NCBI RefSeq assembly: GCF_007431345.1
Contig: NZ_CP041730.1
Coordinates: 5,146,001-5,210,000 of the forward strand
Direction of reading: 5' to 3'
DNA length: 64,000 nt
Source of the DNA: Chitinimonas arctica
Lineage (GTDB): Bacteria > Pseudomonadota > Gammaproteobacteria > Burkholderiales > Chitinimonadaceae
The notes beneath the pieces were generated by a model that saw nothing but the letters and a program-made list of their open reading frames with translations, searched no databases and was not told the origin of the DNA. Position 1 is the first letter of the stretch, and the number at the start of each line of letters is the position of its first letter. The position numbers and the translations under genes were made by a program. This document shows positions 37,992-46,582 of this stretch, piece after piece.

Positions 37992-38668
37992 TACTTGTGG
38001 TTTCTCGAAATTTTTTCGATCAAATCCCGCAGGATGGCAACCGGCTGGATATATTCAGGGCAAAACGACTGACTGTTGTGAAACCATTGCTTGGGGGCAC
38101 CGCCATAGTCGATTTCCGGCATTTGTAAGCCTTCGAGCAGGACTTCCTTTGCACCCTCCGGCTTGGGCAAATACCTAAGCAGAAAGAGATAACGTCGCTG
38201 CTTCATCTCCCTCGTGAAAAAGGCATAGGCACCGCAGGGGTCCCCCTCCAACATTCTCAAAGCGATGCGGTCGGAATAGTATTTCGCTTCCTCGGGCTTC
38301 CGCGCAAAATGGACAATGCCGTCCCGGATGCGTAGGATAACCAAATAGTTATCATCGACGGCTTTCCCTTTGGTGATCGATCGACATGATTTTTCGTCGG
38401 TAGGCAATAATTGATAGGCCCGCGTATTGTTTTTTTTGACGCCAATCTCGACCTGATCAATCCTGGCTTCGAGGACGATATTGACCATATTGAGTGATTG
38501 CCGGAATGGCATCGGCGGAGGGGGCTCATCGCGCGCCCAAGCGTTGCCGGAGCAAGCCAGCAGGAGCATCGCTGTCATCATGTTTGCACTGGACCCTGCC
38601 GATGCGCGGGGCGCTGCGAAAGAGGACGACATGCCTAGATAACAATTTCCTATGAAGTCAAACAGCAT
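37991..38668 (-). CDS. Exported paralogue family protein, copy 4 (first in operon)
   Basis: First gene of the operon that ends with the RTX protease. About 225 residues; signal region MSSSFAAPRASAGSS then MTAMLLLACSGNAWA; mature FRQSLNMVNIVLEARIDQVE; conserved CGAYAFFTREMKQRRYLFLL and QSFCPEYIQ. The ATG at 38668 has GGGGAGAGG 4-9 bp upstream; an in-frame ATG at 38704 would add 12 residues. A 21-codon frame starting about 48 bp upstream ends over this start and might act as a leader. Function unknown. Confidence 0.78.
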   Translation of the reverse strand: MLFDFIGNCYLGMSSSFAAPRASAGSSANMMTAMLLLACSGNAWARDEPPPPMPFRQSLNMVNIVLEARIDQVEIGVKKNNTRAYQLLPTDEKSCRSITKGKAVDDNYLVILRIRDGIVHFARKPEEAKYYSDRIALRMLEGDPCGAYAFFTREMKQRRYLFLLRYLPKPEGAKEVLLEGLQMPEIDYGGAPKQWFHNSQSFCPEYIQPVAILRDLIEKISRNHK

Positions 38669-38704
38669 GCCCTCTCCCCTTGATGAAGTTATCTCTATGT
38701 GCAA

Positions 38705-39072
38705 CGAAAGTTATTTTTTTCATAAGCCCCTCTTATATCAATCTTTTTTTGTTTTCAGGCTAACGTGCGCCTACTTCTCTGCACAGGCTTGAGGAGATAG
38801 ATAATTTCGTCCAGCCAAAAAAACCAAGCATTGTACCGATTTACGCAAGACCAAGAAACCTAACCCCTCAAAAAAGCCTAAAGCAACCACCTTAAGCAGA
38901 ATGTCCATTTACCCGCTATGCCAGCCTGTAAAAGGCTTTGGCGCGTTTAGCCGGGAATAAGGGAGGCACGTAAAGATTACCATTCATGGCAGACCCATCT
39001 CAATCTGACTCTCCCTATTTGATCTAGCCTTTACGAGCAGATTACGCGGTCTCGCCCCTCTGAGTGTCGTCC
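38705..39072. repeat. Upstream region of the paralogue-RTX operon, duplicated at 47.2-47.4 kb
   Basis: AT-rich stretch between the DUF1176 gene and copy 4; it should hold the promoter for the five-gene operon on the minus strand. Parts recur in degraded form downstream: CGATTTACGCAAGACC (38837) against CGACTTACACGAGACC (47315), and AAAAGGCTTTGGCGCGTTTA (38931) against AAAAGGCTTTGACGCGTTTA (47402). No gene is supported here. Confidence 0.6.
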
Positions 39073-40257
39073 TCACCTGGCCTCGGCCGGCTCCACCGTA
39101 CTAATCCACAGTCTCGGCCAATCCCACCATCCCTGCCCGCCGCAATGGCCTTGGCGGCCGTAGTAAGCGAGAACGAAATTACGGCCATCAAAGACCCAGT
39201 TGCCGATTTCGCCGCAGTCGGGTTTGCGACTGCCCGGTCGTTCATGGTTCAGCGTCCGGCTGGCGGAATTGTATGTGGCATTTGTCAGCCTATAGCTGGG
39301 GGTAAACAGTTTTGGTAGCCCCGGCAGAGCGAGACGGGTGGGCTCAGGTTCACCTTGGCGCTGGGCGCGATAGCCGACATAGTCGGCGTTGTAGTCGCTC
39401 CCGCCGCAGCGCAGCAGCACAATCGCTTCACGCAAGCTCAGTGCCGCCACTTCGCTCTCCAGCTTGCCCTCATCGCTTGTCCCGCAACCTGGCTCAAGCT
39501 CTCTGACCGCTTGCAGCAGGCTAGCGGCTTCCGCAACGCTGACCTCGGGCTCGCCGATTGGAGCGAGGTGCAACACCGGTAGCGGGCGGCCCGGCGGGAT
39601 CGTTGACGCGGACTTGCTGCCTGTGCGCAGCAATGCTTGCGTGGTGCCAAGCCGGCCTTGGGTTTCATCAATCAGCAGCAGTGCGGCGGTCAAGCCCGTA
39701 ACTTTGAAGTTGGCCAACATACGGCCTTGTCGATTGGTTAATCGTAGCAATTGCTTGCGCCTGGCGGTGGCAAGCAGTTTGCGGGCTGCTGCACTATTGC
39801 GGCTAAGGATCCAGGTTGGATCGTGATGGCCGATTTCCCACCCATCAGCCGACAGGGCTTTGCCATTCAGTCGCAGTTGCGGCAGTGCCAGCTTGTGCTT
39901 GGACTGGAAGCGGAGTACCAGCCTGGAATTGTCATCCGAGTCCGGTCGCTGCGGGCCGGGTGCCTGCTCCAACACCATCTCGGGACTGCCTTCATATTGC
40001 TTGGCAGTGCCTTTGGTTTGCTCGTAGCCTTTGGCGACGCAAGCGCCGTCGTTGCTGCAAGCCACTAGCCAATCCTTGAATTCTCGATAGACCGGTAACG
40101 GTGCGGCTTGGCTGGCGAGGTGGGCGACAGTAAGGAGGATTAGGGGAAGAGGACGTTGGCGCGCAAACCGTGCTTTATGTACACAGTCCGAATTAACGTG
40201 ACGGGGGTGCTTTTTTTCTAGCGTTACTCCGGCGTTACGCTTGGACTGGTCCGGCAT
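39073..40257 (-). CDS. Exported DUF1176-family protein
   Basis: DUF1176 proteins are periplasmic proteins of unknown role. The 394-residue frame has a basic N-terminus and a hydrophobic stretch (RPLPLILLTVAHLASQAAP) that looks like a signal peptide, although the leading 30 residues are unusually long. Typical family blocks are YREFKDWLVACSNDGACVA at the mature N-terminus, GSDYNADYVGYRA, and the C-terminal GNWVFDGRNFVLAYY followed by the Trp-rich GWWDWPRLW. It lies upstream of the paralogue operon on the same strand, 400 bp away. Confidence 0.82.
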   Translation of the reverse strand: MPDQSKRNAGVTLEKKHPRHVNSDCVHKARFARQRPLPLILLTVAHLASQAAPLPVYREFKDWLVACSNDGACVAKGYEQTKGTAKQYEGSPEMVLEQAPGPQRPDSDDNSRLVLRFQSKHKLALPQLRLNGKALSADGWEIGHHDPTWILSRNSAAARKLLATARRKQLLRLTNRQGRMLANFKVTGLTAALLLIDETQGRLGTTQALLRTGSKSASTIPPGRPLPVLHLAPIGEPEVSVAEAASLLQAVRELEPGCGTSDEGKLESEVAALSLREAIVLLRCGGSDYNADYVGYRAQRQGEPEPTRLALPGLPKLFTPSYRLTNATYNSASRTLNHERPGSRKPDCGEIGNWVFDGRNFVLAYYGRQGHCGGQGWWDWPRLWISTVEPAEAR

Positions 40258-40309
40258 GAGTTTTTCTTTTCTGAATTGTGTCTTCGTCTAGAAACGGGGG
40301 GCGTGACGA

Positions 40310-40460
40310 TCCGCCCGCCCGCTGTCTTGCATGTAGGACATCTTGCCGGAATGGAGGACGAGCATGCTCTGGCGTCGCCGGGGCTCATTTATCAGCGGCT
40401 GACGACAAATGCTCCTTGCCGTTACCATTTGGTTGCGGGCGTGTGCGAAAACTCACATCT
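40310..40460. repeat. Segment duplicated at 48060-48222
   Basis: About 150 bp match a segment 7.75 kb downstream, including GAGGACGAGCATG, TGGCGTCGCCGG and CTCCTTGCCGTTACCA. On the plus strand both copies keep an open frame with EDEHA and ASPGLI in common, but I cannot say whether it is or was a protein. It marks the outer end of a broken duplication. Confidence 0.7.
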
Positions 40461-40557
40461 TTTTCACATCGACAAGCCCGCCACCGAGTCAGCGCGCCAA
40501 GCCGGCGAATAGGCAGCGCACGTCCCTTATTGACTGCTCTACTTTCGCTTTTCAACG

Positions 40558-40655
40558 CTAGCGCATGCCGGGATGGGCACACGCGACCACCAGGTGGACG
40601 ACCTCCCCCTCGCGCTGAGTCACGCCGTACACCGCCAGTAAGCGGGCGCCCAGAT
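40558..40655 (-). pseudogene. Possible fragment of error-prone DNA polymerase DnaE2 (3' end)
   Basis: A minus-strand frame reads LGARLLAVYGVTQREGEVVH, then LVV, which closely resembles the C-terminal segment of betaproteobacterial DnaE2. Sequence on both sides does not match the family, and no other part of the gene is present. It is too short to be more than a relic, and chance resemblance cannot be excluded. Confidence 0.4.
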
Positions 40656-40821
40656 GGGCAGCTGCAGTGGCATGACCTACTGGCGGCGCCTGCGAGAGTA
40701 GAAAGTCCAAGGTTTGTGAGAGCACCTGCCTCTGGCGTTACTCACCCAATTGCGATGGCACGACCAGATCGATTGGAGTCGAGCCATATTGATGGCGCTG
40801 GCGTCGCCAGCCCTGGGGAAT

Positions 40822-41278
40822 AAGCAGACTGGACCGAACCCAATAGCTCTAGGCAAGCTCGGCAGCAAGCGTCATATCGCTGTGGATCACCGTGGCGTTT
40901 AATTGGCAGTGCTGGTCACAGGGGCGAACCGGCATAGTTCGATGGTAGACGAGCCCTTGTTGGATTTGCTGCCCTCGGTTCTCGGGCCGGCTGGCCGCGC
41001 CACCGACCTGACAAGCTCCACGCCGATAAGGGGTATGACTACTCACGTTGCCGGGCCTCTCTCCGCAAGCGGGGTATCCTGGCGCGAATTGCCAGACGAG
41101 GTGTCGAGAGCGGCGAGCCACTGGGCCAGCACCGCTGGGGGGGGAGCGGACACATGCCTGGCTCGCCGTCTTTGGAAAACTGCAAATCCACTTTGAGCGA
41201 GGCCTCGATACGCATTACGCCGTGCTTAAGTTGGCGTGTTCGTTGAATTTTTGGCGCATTGTGAATAGGTTGTGTTAG
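40822..41278 (+). pseudogene. Degenerate IS5-family transposase remnant
   Basis: Pieces of a DDE transposase are readable in order but in different frames: TGPNPIALGKLGSKRHIAVD, LAVLVTGANRHSSMVDEPLL, KLHADKGYDYSRCRASLRK, RGILARIARRGVESGEPLG, and the C-terminal ERTHAWLAVFGKLQIHFERG ending near RIVNRLC. At least one in-frame TAA and two frameshifts break it, and the N-terminal part is missing. Terminal repeats were not identified. Confidence 0.8.
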
Positions 41279-41650
41279 CGGCTCTAAGCTCCTCGACCAT
41301 CAACCAATTGATGCGTATGCACGCCGGGATACCTATGTCGTCCAACCATTGCGCGGAGGGCCTTGCACTGGCGCTGTTCGACTTGTTCGACCATCGGTGC
41401 GTGCTGGGCCCTTGTGTCTCCCCTACCTGTCAGTCCTGGTAGGTAGCGGTACGCGGCGAATGCGAACAAACTCAGAGTCGCCAACGCTGCTGAATTGGTG
41501 CGTGGCGGCGATATAAATCAGTCACTAACCTAGATCGCGATTTAGTCGAATTTACAGAATAAAGAATGGAGAATAGCCCACTGAATAATGAAGGACATAG
41601 AAGCTATTTGGCATCCCATCATAGAATCCATCGTAAAAGAGGAGTTCGAA
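41279..41650. other. Gap without recognised gene
   Basis: About 370 bp between the transposase remnant and the Phe-rich protein gene. A 66-codon minus-strand frame (41284-41484) shows no recognisable motif. The last 80 bp are AT-rich and probably contain the promoter of the following gene pair. Confidence 0.5.
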
Positions 41651-42322
41651 ATGGCATTTTGCAACTTACCAGCTGGTCAGACCGCAGCTTTGATGTTTAT
41701 CCTAGCGATCGAGAATAACGCTCAAGCATCTTCCAAAATTAAAGCACTGATCACCGCCAAGGATTGGAAATCGCTTGCCCTCGTGGCATCCTTTGGGACC
41801 CCAGACGGTGTTGCCTCCCCAACAATCGACGATTTCACCACTGTTGGCAACATGAGGCCTGGCCTGCAGAATGCCTATTTTATTCTCGCGATTGCGGACG
41901 CAAAGAGCGAAGGTGACGGCAAGCAACATCTTCAAGATGCGCTCAACACCCATTGCTGGGATAAAGTCGCCAGCACGATCGTTAGTTCGATTTCAACGAC
42001 TGGGGTTACCTTTACCGGCCAAGACTTGCATGACGCCTATGCGCCCACCGACAATAGCCCGTGCCAAGGCGGTGACTCGATCCCTGCTCTTGCGGCGTTG
42101 ATCGGGGCAGGGATGGTGGTAGGCGACTTCTTTTCGAAGACTTTGCCTGATTTCTTTACCAATGATTTCAACAATTTTTTCACGGGCACCGTCGCGAACT
42201 TCTTCACAGGCGACTTTGCCAATTTTTTCAAATCTCTCGGTGACAATATCCAGAATGGATTTGAAGATATGACAAATGCACTGAAGGACGCCTTTGGACA
42301 TCTCGATCCGACCAGCTGGTAA
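41651..42322 (+). CDS. Phe-rich protein of unknown function
   Basis: Not recognised. From the ATG at 41651 (GAGGAG 7 bp upstream) it has 223 residues; the longer frame from 41588 lacks such a site. The N-terminal two thirds are ordinary globular sequence with two Cys (THCWDK, NSPCQGG). The last third begins with a glycine-containing hydrophobic stretch (ALAALIGAGMVVGDFF) and continues with a rough 8-residue repeat rich in Phe pairs (DFFTNDFNNFFTGTVANFF), which would form an amphipathic, membrane-active surface. The stop overlaps the next start (TAATG), so the two proteins are probably made together. Confidence 0.72.
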   Translation: MAFCNLPAGQTAALMFILAIENNAQASSKIKALITAKDWKSLALVASFGTPDGVASPTIDDFTTVGNMRPGLQNAYFILAIADAKSEGDGKQHLQDALNTHCWDKVASTIVSSISTTGVTFTGQDLHDAYAPTDNSPCQGGDSIPALAALIGAGMVVGDFFSKTLPDFFTNDFNNFFTGTVANFFTGDFANFFKSLGDNIQNGFEDMTNALKDAFGHLDPTSW

Positions 42323-43935
42323 TGGTGCCTGTGGCTTACGCATGGACGTCCACGCAGCTTCTCGACATTTTCGGGAAGGCTCTCTGGTCAGGGCCGTCAG
42401 CTGCGCGGGTCGATCTTGAGTTTTCGATTCGTCTCCGGGACGGCCATGCCGATTACTTTGGTCGCTTCGGATTCTGGGTAAATGGGGGGCCGGAAGACGC
42501 GGCAAGAATTGATTCTATTCTCGAGCATCTAGCCGCCCCCCCCGAAGTGCGTCTTGCCGTGACGCTTGGAACGGTGCGTCTGGGCATCGCTGTCTCATTA
42601 ACTTCCGATCCTGAGTTCCGGCTATATTTGCATGGCAAGGACGCGTTGTGCGGCGACACCTACACCGCATTCCGATGGCGGTCCGGCGAAGCAGCTCGCC
42701 GCTGCATCTACCACTTTCACTACGCTCCCGAGAGCGCAGAGGGGGAGCAACCGGAAAGACTGGTGCATCCGTACTTCCGGGACGCCGCCGCGCAGCTCGC
42801 TCGCGCCCCTCGTTTTCGCCAAGCGTCTGGATTCTGGTTGCGCTCGTGCGCTGAGGGTAGCGTCGACCAGGTTGATTTCGCCTTTCCTTGGTCACCCCGT
42901 GCGGGAACGCTAGCTGGCCTCGTACCAATACTTGCCGAGTTCTCTGCAGCCGAGAGCGATGATCTCGCAGCCTGTCCAGTTCGCCATGTGGCATTTCCGA
43001 CAGCTACCGGTGATGCGTGCGTGACGCTTTATTGCTCGGGTGCTGCACAATCCGATTGGCCGAGGTCGGAGGTCGAGCTGCAGGCGCAAGCGCGTACTGC
43101 GTCGGCGGCTAGGCACGACCGCTCAGATGCGCTGATCCTAGGTCTCATCGAAACCTGCGACAGTTATTCTGCCTCCGCTCGTGCACTTGACAATTTCTAT
43201 GGCGGCCGAATCGATCACTGGCAGGCAGTACTCGGCCCGGAAATGCATTATCATCATGGATTGTTCGATTCAACGGGCAGTATCAGCGCCAGCCCCGACG
43301 CCATGGCGCGGGCGATGCGCCGAGCCGTCACCGAACTCTATTCGTTCATCCCTCCGGGCGGGAGCATTTACGATGTCGGTTGCGGCTGGGGCGGGCCGAT
43401 GTCGATGCTTATCCGTGATCTCGGCTGTTCGGTGCTTGGCCTAACCATAAGCCGCACCCAATTTCGCTACATCGCTGGGCTCGGTCTACCGGTGCGCTGG
43501 GGCGATGCCGAACGGACATTGCCGCCACGTGAGTTCGACTGCGCGTTGCTGCTCGAATCATTTGAACATGTGCAAGACAAGGCACGGCTGTTACAGCTTC
43601 TGAGACCCTTCGTCGATCGTCTCGTCATGCGGGTCAATTGCCAGGATCGATCTCCGGAATGTGCAGTGTTCGCGGGCACCATGCAGATGGTCAGCTCGAC
43701 AGCGCTTCGCCGCCTTGTCGAGGCGGCAGGATGGCGGGTGAAACATTGGCGCAACCGCCGGAACGAAACGATGCTGACGCATGAGTTCTGGTATCACCGA
43801 TTGAGGGAGTTGCCCCCGGGGGTCGTGGCGGGTGACCCGCATTTACAGGAATTTCGGGCCTGGTGCGTTCGGGTCCTAGCGAACCGCGTCGAATGGGCTG
43901 AAAACAACCCACTAATCGAACTCATTGCGGATTGA
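42322..43935 (+). CDS. Two-part protein with C-terminal cyclopropane-synthase-like SAM methyltransferase
   Basis: 537 residues. The C-terminal half (about 290-500) is a class I SAM-dependent methyltransferase of the CFA-synthase/Coq3 sort: NFYGGRIDHWQAVLG and MHYHHGLF precede the SAM loop YDVGCGWGGP (about 350-359), followed by CALLLESFEHVQ. The N-terminal ~270 residues are unrecognised; they contain the repeated-looking strands FRLYLHG and VTLYCSG. No signal peptide. It is translationally coupled to the Phe-rich protein. The methyl acceptor, whether a lipid or the product of the N-terminal domain, is unknown. Confidence 0.8.
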   Translation: MVPVAYAWTSTQLLDIFGKALWSGPSAARVDLEFSIRLRDGHADYFGRFGFWVNGGPEDAARIDSILEHLAAPPEVRLAVTLGTVRLGIAVSLTSDPEFRLYLHGKDALCGDTYTAFRWRSGEAARRCIYHFHYAPESAEGEQPERLVHPYFRDAAAQLARAPRFRQASGFWLRSCAEGSVDQVDFAFPWSPRAGTLAGLVPILAEFSAAESDDLAACPVRHVAFPTATGDACVTLYCSGAAQSDWPRSEVELQAQARTASAARHDRSDALILGLIETCDSYSASARALDNFYGGRIDHWQAVLGPEMHYHHGLFDSTGSISASPDAMARAMRRAVTELYSFIPPGGSIYDVGCGWGGPMSMLIRDLGCSVLGLTISRTQFRYIAGLGLPVRWGDAERTLPPREFDCALLLESFEHVQDKARLLQLLRPFVDRLVMRVNCQDRSPECAVFAGTMQMVSSTALRRLVEAAGWRVKHWRNRRNETMLTHEFWYHRLRELPPGVVAGDPHLQEFRAWCVRVLANRVEWAENNPLIELIAD

Positions 43936-44017
43936 AACAGCACTGTTGCGCGGACCGAGCGTGCTTCAAAAACAGGCTGTAAGACACGGGGCAGGCGGGC
44001 AGCCTGAACACTCGATG

Positions 44018-44335
44018 TCACGCTACCCGAACGGTTAACCGGTAACGCGAAATGACGGAAGCGTCGCCCAGCCACTCGCGCCACAGTTTGGCCTGTATGA
44101 AAAACTCGCCGGAACCTTGAGGCTGGAACACCCAGCGCCGCCTGCCGCCGGCTCCAGGGGGGTGGAGGTCCGCCAGCGCGAGTTCGGACGACAGCAACAT
44201 CAGCCTTTCGCTGAACTCGAGGTGCCAGCGATAGCCAGTGGTGGGCGTTTCGTCAAGTTCGAGCGCAAAGGCCCTCTCCTTTGGAAGCTGGCGCACACCG
44301 CCATCATCGGCAAGATTAAATGATGGAAGTGTCAT
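44018..44335 (-). CDS. Chagasin-like cysteine peptidase inhibitor (I42 family)
   Basis: Small (105 residues) predicted inhibitor of papain-type peptidases. The three inhibitory loops of chagasin are recognisable: DETPTTGYRWHL (family NPTTGY loop), HPPGAGGRRRW (GxGG loop) and AKLWREW (RPW-type loop). No signal peptide is visible. The ATG has GGGAG 8 bp upstream. A papain-like peptidase gene lies 480 bp upstream on the same strand, making it the obvious target, either to protect the producer or to time the activity. Confidence 0.82.
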   Translation of the reverse strand: MTLPSFNLADDGGVRQLPKERAFALELDETPTTGYRWHLEFSERLMLLSSELALADLHPPGAGGRRRWVFQPQGSGEFFIQAKLWREWLGDASVISRYRLTVRVA

Positions 44336-44350
44336 CGCGGCGCTCCCGAA

Positions 44351-44840
44351 GTGTTGACGGCTTTTTCTGGCCAGTCCTGGACCTTCGCGGGGAAAGTCCA
44401 GGACTACGCTTTAGGCCGCGCCTCTCTGATGGGTCCAATTACAACCCGTACCTTTCCACCAGGCGGACCAAAAATTGCCGTCGCTTCCGATGACAAAGAC
44501 ATAGGGACCGCCACCTTCGACGGAGACAATGTCGACCACCTCGGTGCTGGTGGCGCTGCCAGGCTAGAGTTGGTTACGCCAATTGTTGTCCGCACCATTC
44601 GCCTGATTTAGCTACGGATGGTCGTCTGATCCCCAAACGGCAAGACAAAGCGTCGCATTGGCGTCCACGGTGGCACCGATGGAGGGCCTTGACGGTTACG
44701 CCACTTGGCAAGGCGAGATTGCCCCACTTCCTTGCGAAGCCGTCAGGACGTCGGACACAGCGATGCAGTTGACGCCCTGCAGGCGGACTCATGGGTGTTT
44801 GCCGTCGGCGGCGTTTACGGCAGAGACTCCAAGAGTGGGG
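44351..44840 (-). pseudogene. Eroded repeat-domain remnant downstream of the C1A peptidase
   Basis: One minus-strand frame reads VNAADGKHP*VRLQGVNCIA, then after a TAA, LAVWGSDDHP*LNQANG, NNWRNQL*PGSATSTEVVD, and GGGPYVFVIGSDGNFWSAWW. The blocks GSDDHP(W)LNQANG and GSDGNFWSAWWKG look like repeated blades of a lectin-like propeller. Three of the in-frame stops are TGA or TAG where Trp (TGG) would be expected. The frame is shifted relative to the end of the peptidase gene, so it may be its lost C-terminal domain. Confidence 0.45.
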
Positions 44841-45774
44841 GGATGATCGGAGGCACATTGATCTCGATACGTGAGAAGGATTCGATCGACCACATGCTGG
44901 CGTCTATCCCGCACTGACCATAGCCAATGTAGAAATAGCCATCCATGCCCCAGCCAGTGCCCCAGCTGTTCTTGCACAGCCAGGCTTGCTGATTGTCGTC
45001 ATAACCGATTACGCAGATGCAATGGCCGCCTACTTGGGCGGCGTTGCCGTTGTACTGGTAGACGCCGGATGTATAGCCATAGAAATCTTCATACACAGTG
45101 AAGCAGGAGATCAAAGGACCTTGAGTGGAAATCCACTGTTTCATCTGAGCGGACTCCGTCGGAGTGCCGTATGCCGACAAGATGGTCAGCTCGTCCTGCC
45201 AGCCAGCGTTGAGCTGGCATCCCTGATCTCCCGCTTCGTAAGTGAAATACGACGCCGGTGCAATGCCGGGCGTACTAGCGTAGCTCAAGGCGCTGGTCAC
45301 CCACCAGCCGGTGGTGCAACTGCATCCGTCCGTGACCTCTGCACCGCAGTAGAATAGCTGCGCTTCCGACAGGTCCTGTATGGAACTGCCGAGTACTGAG
45401 TTCACTGGCATACTGGTGAACAAGCGCATGCTGCCTTCCAGGGTGGCCGCCACGCCGAAGGCAACGCAGGAACCGCAGTTACCCTGATCCTTAATTGCGC
45501 TGATGTAGCAGTTGCCGCCCACATTGCGCCAGTCCCAGGCGGGCGGGGTCACGGTCCGGGCACCCTGCACCATCCCCCTAGTCTGCTGGGCCAGGGCGGA
45601 AATCCGCTCGCGCTCTTGCAGCGGGAGCTCGGCGGGTCCTGGCACGTAGCCAAGTCGCGCTTTGCGTTGTGCGGCGTTCAGCTGAAGCAGGGAAGTCGGC
45701 CCCGCTTGCCAGGTCACGCCCTTCTGCTTATTTGTTGCAAGCAAATCATCTAAGAATTTCTGATCGAGAGCCAT
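44815..45774 (-). CDS. Papain-like cysteine peptidase (C1A family)
   Basis: 319-residue peptidase with all catalytic elements: oxyanion Gln and nucleophile Cys in KDQGNCGSCVAFG (about 116-128), catalytic His in GGHCICVIGYDD, and Asn in CKNSWGTGWGMDGYFYIG. The ~90 residues before the catalytic domain may act as a short propeptide (LGYVPGPAELPL). There is no signal peptide, so either the enzyme is cytoplasmic or it leaves by another route. The ATG has GGAG 8 bp upstream. The C-terminus ends in a Pro-rich tail just where an eroded repeat domain begins in another frame. Confidence 0.9.
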   Translation of the reverse strand: MALDQKFLDDLLATNKQKGVTWQAGPTSLLQLNAAQRKARLGYVPGPAELPLQERERISALAQQTRGMVQGARTVTPPAWDWRNVGGNCYISAIKDQGNCGSCVAFGVAATLEGSMRLFTSMPVNSVLGSSIQDLSEAQLFYCGAEVTDGCSCTTGWWVTSALSYASTPGIAPASYFTYEAGDQGCQLNAGWQDELTILSAYGTPTESAQMKQWISTQGPLISCFTVYEDFYGYTSGVYQYNGNAAQVGGHCICVIGYDDNQQAWLCKNSWGTGWGMDGYFYIGYGQCGIDASMWSIESFSRIEINVPPIIPPLLESLP

Positions 45775-46582
45775 GAGTCATCTCCAGTTAAGCCCGGCCA
45801 CCGTTCGTGGTGTGATTTCAGGCCGAAATAATCAGGTAACGCGATGGGAAGCAACGGAACCTCGCAAAGACCTAGAAAAAACGGTCCTAATTAGCGAAAT
45901 CGCACTTTCGAGGGGGGTGGTGCGCTTCGGGTCAAAAAGACCAATTCTGACAGGTACTGACGAAATAAAAATCGATTTTAAATCTTAGTCTATTACAAGT
46001 GACCTATTTAATTAAGCTGATACCTAATCGTATAAATTCTTACTGAAAGTACGCTCCCCATATAGTGTGGCTTCATTGAAGCTTTAGTGATTATGCAATT
46101 TACTCAGTTACCACAGGGTTTCGTAGGGGGAACCGTTAAAAATATTTGCGAACTTGCCCTGCGCCGCATGAATTTCGCGCATTTCTGGTAGCGGTAGACA
46201 TTGACTATGTCCCATCGCCGTTTCCTACAAAAAATCCGGTTTCCTGCCCCACAGGAATCCGCTAAGCCGTCCGGACTTATAATAGACGCATTCCTAAAAA
46301 ATAACCCGCAAAACGATCAGCGCTTCGCTTCTGAATTTGACAATTCCTCGTAAGTCCTTGATATTACATGTTAGCATGTGCCACTATGAAATTTTTACCC
46401 TACTAAATTTAATAGGACTAGCGGCGTAACTGCAGGGTCGAATAACGCAGTGCCAATAAGCGTGGCTCTCCTTTTTTTTGCAATCCACCCACTTAGGCGA
46501 TAGTTACGACTGACAACAAAAGAATTGGGGCGCGCAAACCCATGTGAGCCTCGAACGAAGCCGATGTAGGGAGACGGACAAT
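45775..46582. other. 808-bp AT-rich gap with no supported gene
   Basis: The region is more AT-rich than the surroundings. Short frames (for example 45773-45988) show no motif or ribosome binding site. A TATAAT at about 46277 could be a -10 box for the plus strand, but no convincing -35 partner or nearby gene start is seen. Confidence 0.4.

Noticed and set aside
39042..39318. Short frames opposite the DUF1176 gene end
   Set aside because: Antisense to a supported gene and without motifs.
45773..45988. 71-codon plus-strand frame upstream of the C1A gene
   Set aside because: Starts inside the C1A start region, no ribosome binding site and no recognisable sequence.
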